Positions 26,869 through 41,048 of a DNA stretch of 64,000 nt are shown here, one piece after another. The notes below the pieces were generated by a model, which had not been told where the DNA came from, made no database searches, and saw only the letters and a program-made list of their open reading frames with translations. Position 1 is the first letter of the stretch, and every line of letters begins with the position of its first letter. The stretch is from Halictus rubicundus (taxonomy: Eukaryota; Arthropoda; Insecta; Hymenoptera; Halictidae): the NCBI RefSeq assembly GCF_050948215.1, contig NW_027488896.1, forward strand, positions 62,001 to 126,000. Reading direction: 5' to 3'. The translations under genes and the position numbers were made by a program.

Positions 26869-28340
26869 CTAATCTATCCTATCCTCTATCTTATCCTATC
26901 CTCTATCCTATCCCATCCTCTATCCTATCCTATCCTATCCTCTATCCTGTCCTATTCTCTACCCTATCCTCTATCCTATCCTATCCTCTATCCTATCCTA
27001 TCCTCTATCCTATCCTATCCCCTATCCTACCCTATCCTCTATCGTATCCTATCCTCTATCCTATCCAATCCTATATCCTATCCTCAATCCTATCCTATCC
27101 TCCATCCTATCCTATCCTCTATTGTATCCTATCCTCTATCCAATCCTATCCTCTATCATATCCTATCCTCAATCCCTTCCTATCCTCTATCTTATCGTAT
27201 CCTCTATCCCATCCTGTCCTCCAACCCATCTTATCCTCCATCCTATACTATCCTCTATCCTATCCTATCCTCTATCTTATCCTACCCTCTTCCCCATCCT
27301 ATCCTCTATAGTATCCTATCCTCTATCGCATCCTACCATATATCAGATACTATTCTCTCTCCTATCCCATCCGCTGTCCAATCCTATCCTCTATCCTATC
27401 CTATCGTCTATCCTTTCCTATCCTCTATACTCTCCTCTATCGTATCCTATCCTCTATCGTATCCTACCATCTATCCTATCCTATCCTCTATCCCATCCTA
27501 TCCTCTATCCCATCCTATCCTCTATCCTATCCCATCCTCTATCCTATCCTATCCTCTATCATATCCTATCCTCTATCCTATCCTATCCTCTATCTCATCC
27601 TATCCTCTATCCTATCCTATGCTCTTTCATATCCTATCCTCTATCCTATTCTATACTCTATCCTATCCTATCGTATCCTCTATCCTATCCTATTCTCTAT
27701 CCTATCCTCTATCCTATTCTATCCTCTATCGTCTCCTGTCCTCTATCCTATAAAATCCCCTATCCTATCCTCTATCCGATCCTATCCTCTATCCTATCCT
27801 ATCATCTATAATATCGTATCCTCTATCCTATAATATCATCTATCCTATCCTGTCCTCTATCCTATTCTATACTCTATCCTATCCTATCCGCTATCCTACC
27901 CTATCCTCTATCGTATCCTATTCTCTATCCTATCCAATCCTATATCCTATACTCTATCCTATCCTATCCTCTATCCTATCCTATCAACAATCATACCCTA
28001 TTCTCTATCGTATCCTATCCTGTATCCTATCCAATCCTGTATCCTATACTCTATCCTATCCTATCCTCTATCGTATCCTATCCTCGGTCCGATCCTACCC
28101 TGTATCCTATCCTACCCTCTATCCTATCCTATCCTCTATCCTATCCTATCCTATCCTCCATCCTGTCCTATCCTATTCTCTATCCTATCCTCTATCCTAT
28201 CCTATCCTCTATCCTATCCTATCCTCTATAATATCGTATCCTCTATACTATAATATCTTCTACCCTATCCTATCCTCTATTCTATCCAATCCTATATCCT
28301 ATACTCCATCCTATCCTATCCTCTATCCTATCCTATCCTC
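26869..28340 (+). repeat. Type II short unit, 1471 bp
   Basis: From TAATCTATCC at 26870 to the next TAATCTATCC at 28341 is 1471 bp. The open frame start at 27122 recurs at 28593 at the same step. At about 27645, after GCTCTTTCATATCC, this copy jumps to TATTCTATACTC, skipping roughly 1 kb that the following copy keeps (about 29118-30105). The same short unit, with the same internal join, is found at 42702-44172. Confidence 0.83.
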
Positions 28341-30464
28341 TAATCTATCCTATCCTCTATCTTATCCTATCCTCTATCCTATCCCATCCTCTATCCTATC
28401 CTATCCTATCCTCTATCCTGTCCTATTCTCTACCCTATCCTCTATCCTATCCTATCCTCTATCCTATCCTATCCTCTATCCTATCCTATCCCCTATCCTA
28501 CCCTATCCTCTATCGTATCCTATCCTCTATCCTATCCAATCCTATATCCTATCCTCAATCCTATCCTATCCTCCATCCTATCCTATCCTCTATTGTATCC
28601 TATCCTCTATCCAATCCTATCCTCTATCATATCCTATCCTCAATCCCTTCCTATCCTCTATCTTATCGTATCCTCTATCCCATCCTGTCCTCCAACCCAT
28701 CTTATCCTCCATCCTATACTATCCTCTATCCTATCCTATCCTCTATCTTATCCTACCCTCTTCCCCATCCTATCCTCTATAGTATCCTATCCTCTATCGC
28801 ATCCTACCATATATCAGATACTATTCTCTCTCCTATCCCATCCGCTGTCCAATCCTATCCTCTATCCTATCCTATCGTCTATCCTTTCCTATCCTCTATA
28901 CTCTCCTCTATCGTATCCTATCCTCTATCGTATCCTACCATCTATCCTATCCTATCCTCTATCCCATCCTATCCTCTATCCCATCCTATCCTCTATCCTA
29001 TCCCATCCTCTATCCTATCCTATCCTCTATCATATCCTATCCTCTATCCTATCCTATCCTCTATCTCATCCTATCCTCTATCCTATCCTATGCTCTTTCA
29101 TATCCTATCCTCTATCCTATCCTATCCTCTATCTCATCCTATCCTCTATTCCATCCTATCCTCCATCCTATCCTATCCTCTAGCCTATCCTATCCTCTAT
29201 CCTATACAATCGTCTATCCTATCCTATCCTCTACCCTATCCTATCCTCTATCCTATCCCATCCTCTATCGTATCCTATCATCTATCCTAACCTATCCTCT
29301 ATCCTATCCTATCCCCTATCCCATCCTATCATCCATCTTATCCTATCCTCTATCCCATCCTATCGTCCATCCTTAGCTATCCACTATCATATCCTATCCT
29401 CTGTCCTATCCTATCCTCTGCCTTATCTTATCCTCTATCCAATCCTATCCACCATCCTATCCGATCCTCTATTGAATCCTATCCTATATCCAATCCTATC
29501 CTCTATCATATCCTATCCTCAATCCTATCCTATCCTCTATCTTATCGTATCCTCTATCCCATCCTATCCTCCATCCTATCGTATCCTCACTCCTATCCTA
29601 TCCTCTATCCTATCCTATCCTCTATCTTATCGTATCCTCTATCCCATCCTGTCCTCCAACCCATCTTATCCTCCATCCTATACTATCCTCTATCCTATCC
29701 AATCCTCTATCCGATCCTATCCCCTATCTTATCCTATCCTCTATCACATCCTATCCTCCATCTTATCCTATCCTCTATCCCATCCTATCCTCCATCCTAT
29801 CCTATCCTCTATCCAATCCTATCCTCTATCGTATCCTATCCTTTATCCTATCCTATCCTCTATCCTATTCTATCCTCTATCGTATCCTATCCTCTATCGT
29901 ATCCTACCATCTATCCTATCCTATCCCCTTTCCCATCCTATCCTCTATCCTATCCTATCCTCTATCCTATCCCATCCTCTATCGTATCCTATCCTCTATC
30001 CTATCCTATTCTTCTATCCTATGCTATCCTCTATCCTATCCTATCCTCTATCCTATCCTATCCTCTATCCTATCCTATCCTCTATCTTATCCTATCCTTT
30101 ATCCTATTCTATACTCTATCCTATCCTATCGTATCCTCTATCCTATCCTATTCTCTATCCTATCCTCTATCCTATTCTATCCTCTATCGTCTCCTGTCCT
30201 CTATCCTATAAAATCCCCTATCCTATCCTCTATCCGATCCTATCCTCTATCCTATCCTATCATCTATAATTTCGTATCCTCTATCCTATAATATCATCTA
30301 TCCTATCCTGTCCTCTATCCTATTCTATACTCTATCCTATCCTATCCGCTATCCTACCCTATCCTCTATCGTATCCTATTCTCTATCCTATCCAATCCTA
30401 TATCCTATACTCTATCCTATCCTATCCTCTATCCTATCCTATCAACAATCATACCCTATTCTCT
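28341..30464 (+). repeat. Type II long unit
   Basis: Second type II unit, with the region missing from the short form: CTCTAGCC (29180), CTTAGCTATCC (29372), CTATTGAATCC (29469), CCAACCCATCTTATCC near 29654 and CCTATTCTTC near 30005. It is nearly identical to 4927-7050 at offset 23414. A private TAATTTCG at about 30267 replaces TAATATCG. It ends in AACAATCATACCC (30443) and joins type I at about 30465. Confidence 0.82.
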
Positions 30465-33400
30465 ATCGTATCCTATCCTGTATCCTATCCAATCCTGTAT
30501 CCTATACTCTATCCTATCCTTTCCTCTATCGTATCCTATCCTCGGTCCGATCCTATCCTGTATCCTATCCTACCCTCTATCCTATCCTATCCTCTATCCT
30601 ATCCTATCCTATCCTCCATCCTGTCCTATCCTATTCTCTATCCTATCCTCTATCCTATCCTATCCTCTATCCTATCCTATCCTCTATCCTATCCTATCCT
30701 CTATCCTATCCTATCCTCTATCCTATCCTATCCTCTATCCTATCCTATCCTCTATCCTATCCTATCCTCTATCCTATCCTATCCTCTATCCTATCCTATC
30801 CTCTAACCTATCCTATCCTCTATCCTATCATATCCTCTATCCTATCCTATCCTCTATCCTATCCTATCCTCTATCCTATCCTATCCTCTATCCTGTCCTA
30901 TTCTCTATCCTATCCTCTATCCTATTCTATCCTCTATCCTATCCTATCCTCTATCCTATCCTATCCCCTATCCTACCCTATCCTCTATCGTATCCTATCC
31001 TCTATCCTATCCAATCCTATATCCTATACTCTATCCTAACCTATCCTCTATCCTATCCTATCCTCTATGCTATCCTATCCTCTATAATATCGTATCCTCT
31101 ATCCTATAATATCTTGTACCCTATCCTATTCTCTATCCTATCCTATCCTCTATCGTATCCTATCCTCTATCCTATCCTATCCTCTATCCTATCCTATCCT
31201 CTATAATATCGTACCCTCTATCCTATAATATCCTCTATCCTATCCTGTCCTCTATCCTATTCTATACTCTATGCTTTCCTATCCGCTATCCTACCCTATC
31301 CTCTATCGTATCCTATCCTCTATCCTATCCAATCCTATATCCTATACTCCATCCTATCCTATCCTCTATCCTATCCTATCCTCTATCCTATCCTATCCTC
31401 TATCCTATCCTATCCTCTATCTTATCCTATCCTTTATCCTATTCTATACTCTATCCTATCCTATCGTATCCTCTATCCTATCCTATTCTCTATCCTATCC
31501 TCTATCCTATTCTATCCTCTATCGTCTCCTGTCGTCTATCCTATCCAATCCCCTATCCTATCCTCTATCCGATCCTGTCCTCTATCCTATCCTATCCTCT
31601 ATCCTATCCTATCCGCTATCCTACCCTATCCTCTATCGTATCCTATCCTCTATCCTATCCAATCCTATATCCTATACTCTATCCTATCCTATCCTCTATC
31701 CTATCCTATCCTCTATCGTATCCTATCCGATCCTCAATCCTATCCTCGGTCCGATCCTATCCTGTATCCTATCTTATCCTCTATCCTATCCTATCCTATC
31801 CTCTATCCTGTCCTATCCTATTCTCTATCCTATCCTCTATCCTATCCTATCCTCTATCCTATCCTATCCTCTATCCTATCCTACCCTCTAACCTATCCTA
31901 TCCTCTATCCTATCCTATCCGCTATCCTACCCTATCCTCTGTCGTATCCCATACTCTATCCTATCCAATCCTATATCCTATACTCCATCCTATCCTATCC
32001 TCTATCCTATCCTATCCTCTATCCTATCATATCCTCTATCTTATCCTATCCTCTATCCTATTCTATACTCTATCCTCTCCTATCGTATCCTCTATCCTAT
32101 CCTATTCTCCATCCTATCCTCTATCCTACTCTATCCTCTATCGTCTCCTGTCCTCTATCCTATCCAATCCCCTATCCTATCCTCTATCCGATCCTATTCC
32201 CTATCCCTTCCTCTATCCTATTCTATCCTCTATCGTCTCCTGTCCTCTATCCTATCCTATCCTATATCCTATCCTATCCTCTATCCTATCCTATCCTCTA
32301 TCCTATCCAATCCCCTATCCTATCCTCTATCCGATCCTATCCTCTATCCTATCCTATCCTCTATCCTATCCTATCCCCTATCCTACCCTATCCTCTATCG
32401 TATCCTATCCTCTATCCTATCCAATCCTATATCCTATACTCTATCCTATCCTATCCTCTATCCTATCCTATCCTCTGTCCTATCCTATCCTCTATCCTAT
32501 CCTATCCTCTATAATATCGTATCCTCTATCCTATAATATCTCCTACCCTATCCTATTCTCTATCCTATCCTATCCTCTATTCTATCCTATCCTCTATCCT
32601 ATCCTATCCTCTATCCTATCCTATCCGCTATCCTACCCTATCCTCTTTCGTATCCTATACTCTATCCTATCCAATCCTATATCCTATCCTCTATCCGATC
32701 CCATCCTCTATCCTATCCTATCCTGTATCCTATCATATCCTCTATCCTATCCTATTCTCTATCCTATCCTCTATCCTACCCTATCCTCTATCCTATCTTA
32801 TCCTCTATCCTATCCTGTCGTCTATTCTATTCTATCCTCTATCTTATCCTATCCTCTAACCTACCCTATCCTCTATCGTATCCTATCCTCTATCCTATCC
32901 AATCCTATATCCTATACTCTATCCTATCCTATCCTCTATCCTATCCTATCCCCTATAATATCGTATCCTCTACCCTATAATATCATCTACCCTATCGTAT
33001 TCTCTATCCTATCCTATCCTCTATCCTATCCTATCCTCTATCGTCTCCTATCGTCTATCGTATCCAATCCCCTATCCTATCCTCTATCCTGTCCTATTCT
33101 CTATCGTATCCTATCCTGCATCCTATCCAATCCTGTATCCTATACTCTATCCTATCCTATCCTCTATCGTATCCTATCCTCGGTCCGATCCTATCCTGTA
33201 TCCTATCCTACCCTCTATCCTATCCTATCCTCTATCCTATCCTATCCTCTATCCTATCCTATCCTCTAACCTATCCTATCCTCTATCCTATCCTATCCTC
33301 TATCCTATCCTATCCTCTATCCTATCCTATCCTATCCTCTATCCTATCCTATTCTCTATCCTATCCTATCCTCTATCCTATCCTATTCTCTATCCTATCC

Positions 33401-34111
33401 TATCCTGTATCCTATCCTATACTCTATCCTATCCTATCCTCTATCCTATCCCATCCTCTATCATATCCTATCCTTTTTTCTCTATCCTATTCTATCCTCT
33501 ATCCTATCCAATCCTATATCCTATTCTCCATCCTATCCTATCCTCTATCGTATCCTATCCTCTATCCTATTCTCTATCCTATCCTATCCTCTATCCTATC
33601 CTATCCTCTATCATATCCTATCCTCTATCCTATCCTATCCTCTATCCTATCCTATCCTCTATCCTATCCTATCCTCTATCCTATCCAATCCTATATCCTA
33701 TCCTCTATCATATCCTATCCTCTATCCTATCCTATCCTCTATCGTATCCTATTATCTATCCTATCCAATCCTATATCGTATCCTCTATCCTATCCTATCC
33801 TCTTTCCTATCCTATCCTCTATCCTATCCTATCCTCTATCCTATCCTATCCTCTATCCTAACCTATCGTCTATCCTATCCTATTCTCTATCCTATCCTAT
33901 CCTATCCTCTATCCTATCCAATCCTATATCGTATCCTCTATTCTATCCTATCCTGTATCCTATCCTATCCTCTATCCTATCCTATTCTCTATCCTATCCT
34001 ATCCTCTATCGTATCCTATCCTCTATCTTATCCTCTATCCTATCCTATCCTCTATCCTATCCTATCCTCTATCCAATCCTATCCTCTATCCTATCCTATC
34101 CTCTATCCTAT
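30465..34111 (+). repeat. Type I higher-order segment, copy 4
   Basis: It matches window position 1 onward (offset 30464, 30498, then 30435), including the CTTTCCTC variant near 30520 that is shared only with position 56. Compared with copy 1 it has two more plain 17-bp units before TCTAACC at 30801 and lacks the 63-bp duplication. T6 lies at 33474-33479. From about 32221 it also aligns with 15831 onward at offset 16390. Confidence 0.83.
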
Positions 34112-35485
34112 CCTTATCCTCTATCGTATCCTATCCTCTATCCTGTCCTATCCTCTATCCTATCCTATCCCCTATCCTATCCTATCCTCTATCCTATTCT
34201 ATCCTCTATCCTATCCAATCCTATATCCTATTCTCTACCCTATCCTATCCTCTATCGTATCCTATCCTCTATCCTATACTCTACCCTATCCAATCCTCTA
34301 TCCTATCCTATCCTATCCTCTATCCTATCCTATTCTCTATCCTATCCTATCCTCTATCCTATCCTATTATCTATCCTATCCTATCCTGTATCCTATCCTA
34401 TCCTCTATCATATCCTATCCTCTATCCTATCCTATCCTCTATCCTATCCTATCCTCTATCCTATCCTATCCTCTATCCTATCCAATCCTATATCCTATCC
34501 TCTATCATATCCTATCCTCTATCCTATCCTATCCTCTATCGTATCCTATTATCTATCCTATCCAATCCTATATCGTATCCTCTATCCTATCCTATCCTCT
34601 TTCCTATCCTATCCTCTATCCTATCCTATCCTCTATCCTATCCTATCCTCTATCCTAACCTATCGTCTATCCTATCCTATTCTCTATCCTATCCTATCCT
34701 CTATCCTACCCTATCCTCTATCCTATCCTATCCTCTATCCTATCCAATCCTATATCCTATTCTCTATCCTATCCTATCCTCTATCGTATCCTATCCTCTA
34801 TCCTATCCTCTATCCTATCCTATCTTCTATCCTATCCTATCCTCTATCATATCCTATCCTCAATCCTATCCTATCCTCTATCCTATTCTATCCTCTATCC
34901 TATCCAATCCTATATCCTATTCTCTATCCTATCCTATCCTCTATCGTATCCTATCCTCTATCCTATCCAATCCTATATCGTATCCTCTATTCTATCCTAT
35001 CCTGTATCCTATCCTATTCTCTATCGTATCCTATCCTGTATCCTATCCTATCCACTATCCTATCCTATCCTCTATCATATCCTATCCTCTATCCTATCCT
35101 ATCCTCTATCCTATCCTATCCTCTATCCTATTCTATCCTCTATCCTATTCTCTATCCTATACTATCCCCTATCGTATCCTATCCTCTATCCTATCCAATC
35201 CTATATCGTATCCTCTATTCTATCCTATCCTGTATCCTATCCTATCCTCTATCCTATCCTATCCTTTATCCTATCCTATCCTCTATCATATCCTATCCTC
35301 TATCCTATCCTATTCTCTATCGTATTCTATCCTCTATCCTATCCAATCCTATATCCTATTCTCTATTATATCCTATCCTCTATCGTATCCTATCCTCTAT
35401 CTTATCCTCTATCCTATCCTATCCTCTATCCTATCCTATCCTCTATCCTATCCTATCCTCTATCCTATCCTATCCTCTATCCTAT
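34112..35485 (+). repeat. 1374-bp tandem unit, copy 1
   Basis: CCTTATCC at 34112, 35486 and 36860 define two consecutive 1374-bp units. The two agree along nearly all of what I compared. Visible differences in this copy include CTATCGTATTC near 35319 and CTATTATATCC near 35362, where the next copy has CTATCATATTC and CTATCCTATCC. The equivalent place at 17722 holds only one unit. Confidence 0.85.
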
Positions 35486-36859
35486 CCTTATCCTCTATCG
35501 TATCCTATCCTCTATCCTGTCCTATCCTCTATCCTATCCTATCCCCTATCCTATCCTATCCTCTATCCTATTCTATCCTCTATCCTATCCAATCCTATAT
35601 CCTATTCTCTACCCTATCCTATCCTCTATCGTATCCTATCCTCTATCCTATACTCTACCCTATCCAATCCTCTATCCTATCCTATCCTATCCTCTATCCT
35701 ATCCTATTCTCTATCCTATCCTATCCTCTATCCTATCCTATTATCTATCCTATCCTATCCTGTATCCTATCCTATCCTCTATCATATCCTATCCTCTATC
35801 CTATCCTATCCTCTATCCTATCCTATCCTCTATCCTATCCTATCCTCTATCCTATCCAATCCTATATCCTATCCTCTATCATATCCTATCCTCTATCCTA
35901 TCCTATCCTCTATCGTATCCTATTATCTATCCTATCCAATCCTATATCGTATCCTCTATCCTATCCTATCCTCTTTCCTATCCTATCCTCTATCCTATCC
36001 TATCCTCTATCCTATCCTATCCTCTATCCTAACCTATCGTCTATCCTATCCTATTCTCTATCCTATCCTATCCTCTATCCTACCCTATCCTCTATCCTAT
36101 CCTATCCTCTATCCTATCCAATCCTATATCCTATTCTCTATCCTATCCTATCCTCTATCGTATCCTATCCTCTATCCTATCCTCTATCCTATCCTATCTT
36201 CTATCCTATCCTATCCTCTATCATATCCTATCCTCAATCCTATCCTATCCTCTATCCTATTCTATCCTCTATCCTATCCAATCCTATATCCTATTCTCTA
36301 TCCTATCCTATCCTCTATCGTATCCTATCCTCTATCCTATCCAATCCTATATCGTATCCTCTATTCTATCCTATCCTGTATCCTATCCTATTCTCTATCG
36401 TATCCTATCCTGTATCCTATCCTATCCACTATCCTATCCTATCCTCTATCATATCCTATCCTCTATCCTATCCTATCCTCTATCCTATCCTATCCTCTAT
36501 CCTATTCTATCCTCTATCCTATTCTCTATCCTATACTATCCCCTATCGTATCCTATCCTCTATCCTATCCAATCCTATATCGTATCCTCTATTCTATCCT
36601 ATCCTGTATCCTATCCTATCCTCTATCCTATCCTATCCTTTATCCTATCCTATCCTCTATCATATCCTATCCTCTATCCTATCCTATTCTCTATCATATT
36701 CTATCCTCTATCCTATCCAATCCTATATCCTATTCTCTATCCTATCCTATCCTCTATCGTATCCTATCCTCTATCTTATCCTCTATCCTATCCTATCCTC
36801 TATCCTATCCTATCCTCTATCCTATCCTATCCTCTATCCTATCCTATCCTCTATCCTAT
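35486..36859 (+). repeat. 1374-bp tandem unit, copy 2
   Basis: Second consecutive 1374-bp unit. Its presence accounts for most of the change in offset between 15.8-22 kb and 32.2-41 kb (16390 before, 17948 after). The remaining 184 bp come from a longer CCTTATCC-to-CTCTGCCC interval (1409 against 1225 bp). Confidence 0.85.
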
Positions 36860-39827
36860 CCTTATCCTCTATCGTATCCTATCCTCTATCCTGTCCTATC
36901 CTCTATCCTATCCTATCCCCTATCCTATCCTATCCTCTATCCTATTCTATCCTCTATCCTATCCAATCCTATATCCTATTCTCTACCCTATCCTATCCTC
37001 TATCGTATCCTATCCTCTATCCTATACTCTACCCTATCCAATCCTCTATCCTATCCTATCCTCTATCATATCCTATCCTCTATCCTATCCTATCCTCTAT
37101 CCTATTCTATCCTCTATCCTATCCAATCCTATATCCTATTCTCTATCCTATCCTATCCTCTATCGTATCCTATCCTCTATCCTATCCTATCGTTTATCCT
37201 ATCCTATCCTCTATCATATCCTATCCTCTATCCTATCCTATCCTCTATCCTATCCTATCCTCTATCCTATCCTATCCTCTATCCTATCCTATCCTCTATC
37301 CTATCCTCTATCCTATCCTATCCACTATCCTATCCTATCCTCCATCATATCCTATCCTCTATCCTATCCTATCCTCTATCCTATCCTATCCTCTATCCTA
37401 TCCAATCCTATATCCTATCCTCTATCATATCCTATCCTCTATCGTATCCTATCCTTTATCCTATCCTCTATCCTATCCTATTCTCTATCCTATCCTATCC
37501 TCTATCGTATCCTATCCTCTATCTTATCCTCTATCCTATCCTATCCTCTATCCTATCCTATCCTCTATCCTATCCTATCCTGTATCATATCCTATCATCT
37601 ATCCTACCCTATCCTCTATCCTACCCTATCCTCTATCCTATCCTATCCTCTATCCTATCCAATCCTATATCCTATCATCTATCATATCCTATCCTCTATC
37701 CTATCCTATCCTCTATCGTATCCTATCCTCTATCCTATCCAATCCTATATCGTATCCTCTATCCTATCCTATCCTCTTTCCTATCCTATCCTCTATCCTA
37801 TCCTATCCTCTATCCTATCCTATTCTCTATCCTATCCTATCCTCTATCCTATCCTATCCTCTATCCTATCCTATTCTCTATCCTATCCTATCCTCTACCC
37901 TATCCTATCCTCTATCATATCCTATCCTCTATCCTATCCTATCCTCTATCCTATCCTATCCTCTATCCTATCCTATCCTCTATCCTATCCTATCCTCTAT
38001 CATATCCTATCCTCTATCCTATCCTATCCTCTATCCTATCCTATCCTATATCCTTTCCTATCCTCTATCCTATCCTATCCTCTATCCTATCCTCTATCCT
38101 ATCCTATCCACTATCCTATCCTATCCTCTATCATATCCTATCCTCTATCCTATCCTATCCTCTATCCTATCCTATCCTCTATCCTATCCAATCCTATATC
38201 CTATCCTCTATCATATCCTATCCTCTATCGTATCCTATCCTTTATCCTATCCTCTATCCTATCCTATCCTCTGCCCTATCCTATCCTCGATCATATCCTA
38301 TCCTCTATCCTATCCTATCCTCTATCCTATCCTATCCTCTATCCTATCCTATCCTCTATCCTAACCTATCGTCTATCCTATCCTATTCTCTATCCTATCC
38401 TATCCTCTATCCTACCCTATCCTCTATCCTATCCTATCCTCTATCCTATCCAATCCTATATCCTATCATCTATCATATCCTATCCTCTATCCTATCCTAT
38501 CCTCTATCGTATCCTATCCTCTATCCTATCCAATCCTATATCGTATCCTCTATCCTATCCTATCCTCTTTCCTATCCTATCCTCTATCCTATCCTATCCT
38601 CTATCCTATCCTATTCTCTATCCTATCCTATCCTCTATCCTATCCTATCCTCTATCCTATCCTATTCTCTATCCTATCCTATCCTGTATCCTATCCTATC
38701 CTCTATCCTATCCTATCCTCTATCCTATCCTATCCTCTATCCTATCCTATTCTCTATTCTATCCTATCCTCTACCCCATCCTATCCTCTATCCTATCCTA
38801 TCCTCTATCCTATCCTATCCTCTATCATATTCTATCCTCTATCCTATCCTATCCTCTATCCTATCCTATCCTCTATCCTATCCTACCCTCTATCATATCC
38901 TATCCTCTATCCTATCCTATCCTCTATCCTATCCTTTATTCTATCCAATCCTATATCCTGTCCTCTATCATATCCTATCCTCTATTCTATCCAATCCTAT
39001 ATCCTATCCTCTATCATATCCTATCCTCTATCCTATCCTATCCTCTATCCTATCCTATTCTCTATCCTATCCTATCCTCTATCCTATCCTATCCTCTATC
39101 CTATCCTATCCTCTATCCTATCCTATTCTCTATCCTATCCTATCCTCTATCCTATCCTATCCTCTATCCTATCCTATCCTCTATCCTATCCTATACTCTA
39201 TCCTATCCTATCCTCTATCCTATCCTATCCGCTATCCTAACCTGTTCTCTATCCTATCCTATCCTCTATCCTATCCTATCCTCTATCCTATCCTATCCTC
39301 TATCCTATCTTATTCTCTATCCTATCCTATCCTCTATCCTATCCTATTCTCTATCCTATCCTATCCTGTATCCTATCCTATACTCTATCCTATCCTATCC
39401 TCTATCCTATCCCATCCTCTATCATATCCTATCCTATTCTCTATCCTATTCTATCCTCTATCCTATCCAATCCTATATCCTATTCTCCATCCTATCCTAT
39501 CCTCTATCGTATCCTATCCTCTATCCTATTCTCTATCCTATCCTATCCTCTATCCTATCCTATCCTCTATCATATCCTATCCTCTATCCTATCCTATCCT
39601 CTATCCTATCCTATCCTCTATCCTATCCTATCCTCTATCCTATCCAATCCTATATCCTATCCTCTATCATATCCTATCCTCTATCCTATCCTATCCTCTA
39701 TCGTATCCTATTATCTATCCTATCCAATCCTATATCGTATCCTCTATCCTATCCTATCCTCTTTCCTATCCTATCCTCTATCCTATCCTATCCTCTATCC
39801 TATCCTATCCTCTATCCTATCCTATCC
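36860..39827 (+). repeat. Type I distal part, copy 4
   Basis: It includes CGTTTATCC near 37192, CTCTGCCC (38269), CTCGATC, TAACCTATCGTC (38362), CTACCCCATCC, CTGTCCTC and TAACCTGTTC (CTGTTC at 39242), followed by a block with TATTCTCC in place of the T6 tract. From 38.27 kb it matches 20321-21879 at offset 17948. It leads without a break into type III copy c, as at 21880. Confidence 0.8.
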
Positions 39828-41048
39828 TCTATCATATCCTATCCTCTATCCTATCCTATCCTCTATCTCATCCTATCCTCTATTCCATCCTATCCTCCAT
39901 CCTATCCTATCCTCTATGCTATTCTATCCTATATCCTATCCTATCCTCTATCTCATCCTATCCTCTATGCTATTCTATCCTATATCCCATCCTATCCTCC
40001 ATCCTATCCTATCCTCCATCCTATACTATCCTCTATCCTATCCTCTCATCTAACATTTCCTATCCTCTATCCCAACCTATCCTCCATCCTCTCGTATCCT
40101 CTATCCTATCCTATGCTCTATCCTATCCTATCCTCTATCCTATCCTATCTTCTATTATAAAAATCCTCTATCCTATCCTATCCTCTATCCTATCCTATCC
40201 TATCCTCTATCCTATCCTATACTCTATCCTATTCTATCCTCTATCCTATCCTCTATCCTATCCTCTATCCTATCCTCTATCCTATCCCCTATCCTATCCT
40301 CTATCATATCCAATCCTCTATGGTATCATCTATCCTATCCTATCCTCTATCCTATCTTATCCTCTATCCTATCCTATTGTCTATCCATCCTATCGTCTAT
40401 CCTACCCTATCCTCTTTCCTATCCTATCCACTATCGTATCCAATCCTCTATCCTATACAATCCCCTATCCTATCCTCTATCCTATCCTATCCTTTATACT
40501 ATCCTATCCTATACTGTATTATATGCTATCCTCTATCCTATCCAATCCCCTATCCTATCCTCTATAATATCCTATCCTCTATCCTATAATATCATATATC
40601 CTATCCTATTCTCTATCCTATCCTATCCTCTATCCTATCCATTCCCCAATCGTATCCTCTAACCTATCCTATCCTCTATCCTCTCCTATCCTCTATCCTA
40701 TCCTACCCTCTATCCTATCCATTCCCCAATCGTATCCTCTAACCTATCCTATCCTCTATCCTATCCTATCCTCTATCCTATCCTATGCTCTATCCTATCC
40801 TATCCTCTATCCTATTCTATCTTCTATTATATAAATCCTCTATCCTTTCCAATCCTCTATCCTATCCTATCCAATCCTCTGTCCTATCCTATCCTATACT
40901 CTATCCTATCCAATCACATATCCTATCCCCTATCCTATCCTATCCTCTATCCTATCCTATCTTCTATCCTATACAATCCTCTATAATATCCTATCCTCTA
41001 TCCTATCACATCCTATATGCCATAATATCCTCTATCCTATCCTATCCT
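39828..41048 (+). repeat. Type III module, copy c (1221 bp)
   Basis: It matches copy a at offset 17948 and copy b at 14180 (TATGG at 40319). A private change turns TTATATAAATCC into TTATAAAAATCC near 40155, which also introduces a new stop and shortens the first open frame of the module. After 41048 it joins the middle of a type II long unit (CTCTATCCCATCC then TCTATTCCATCC), unlike copies a and b. Confidence 0.85.
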
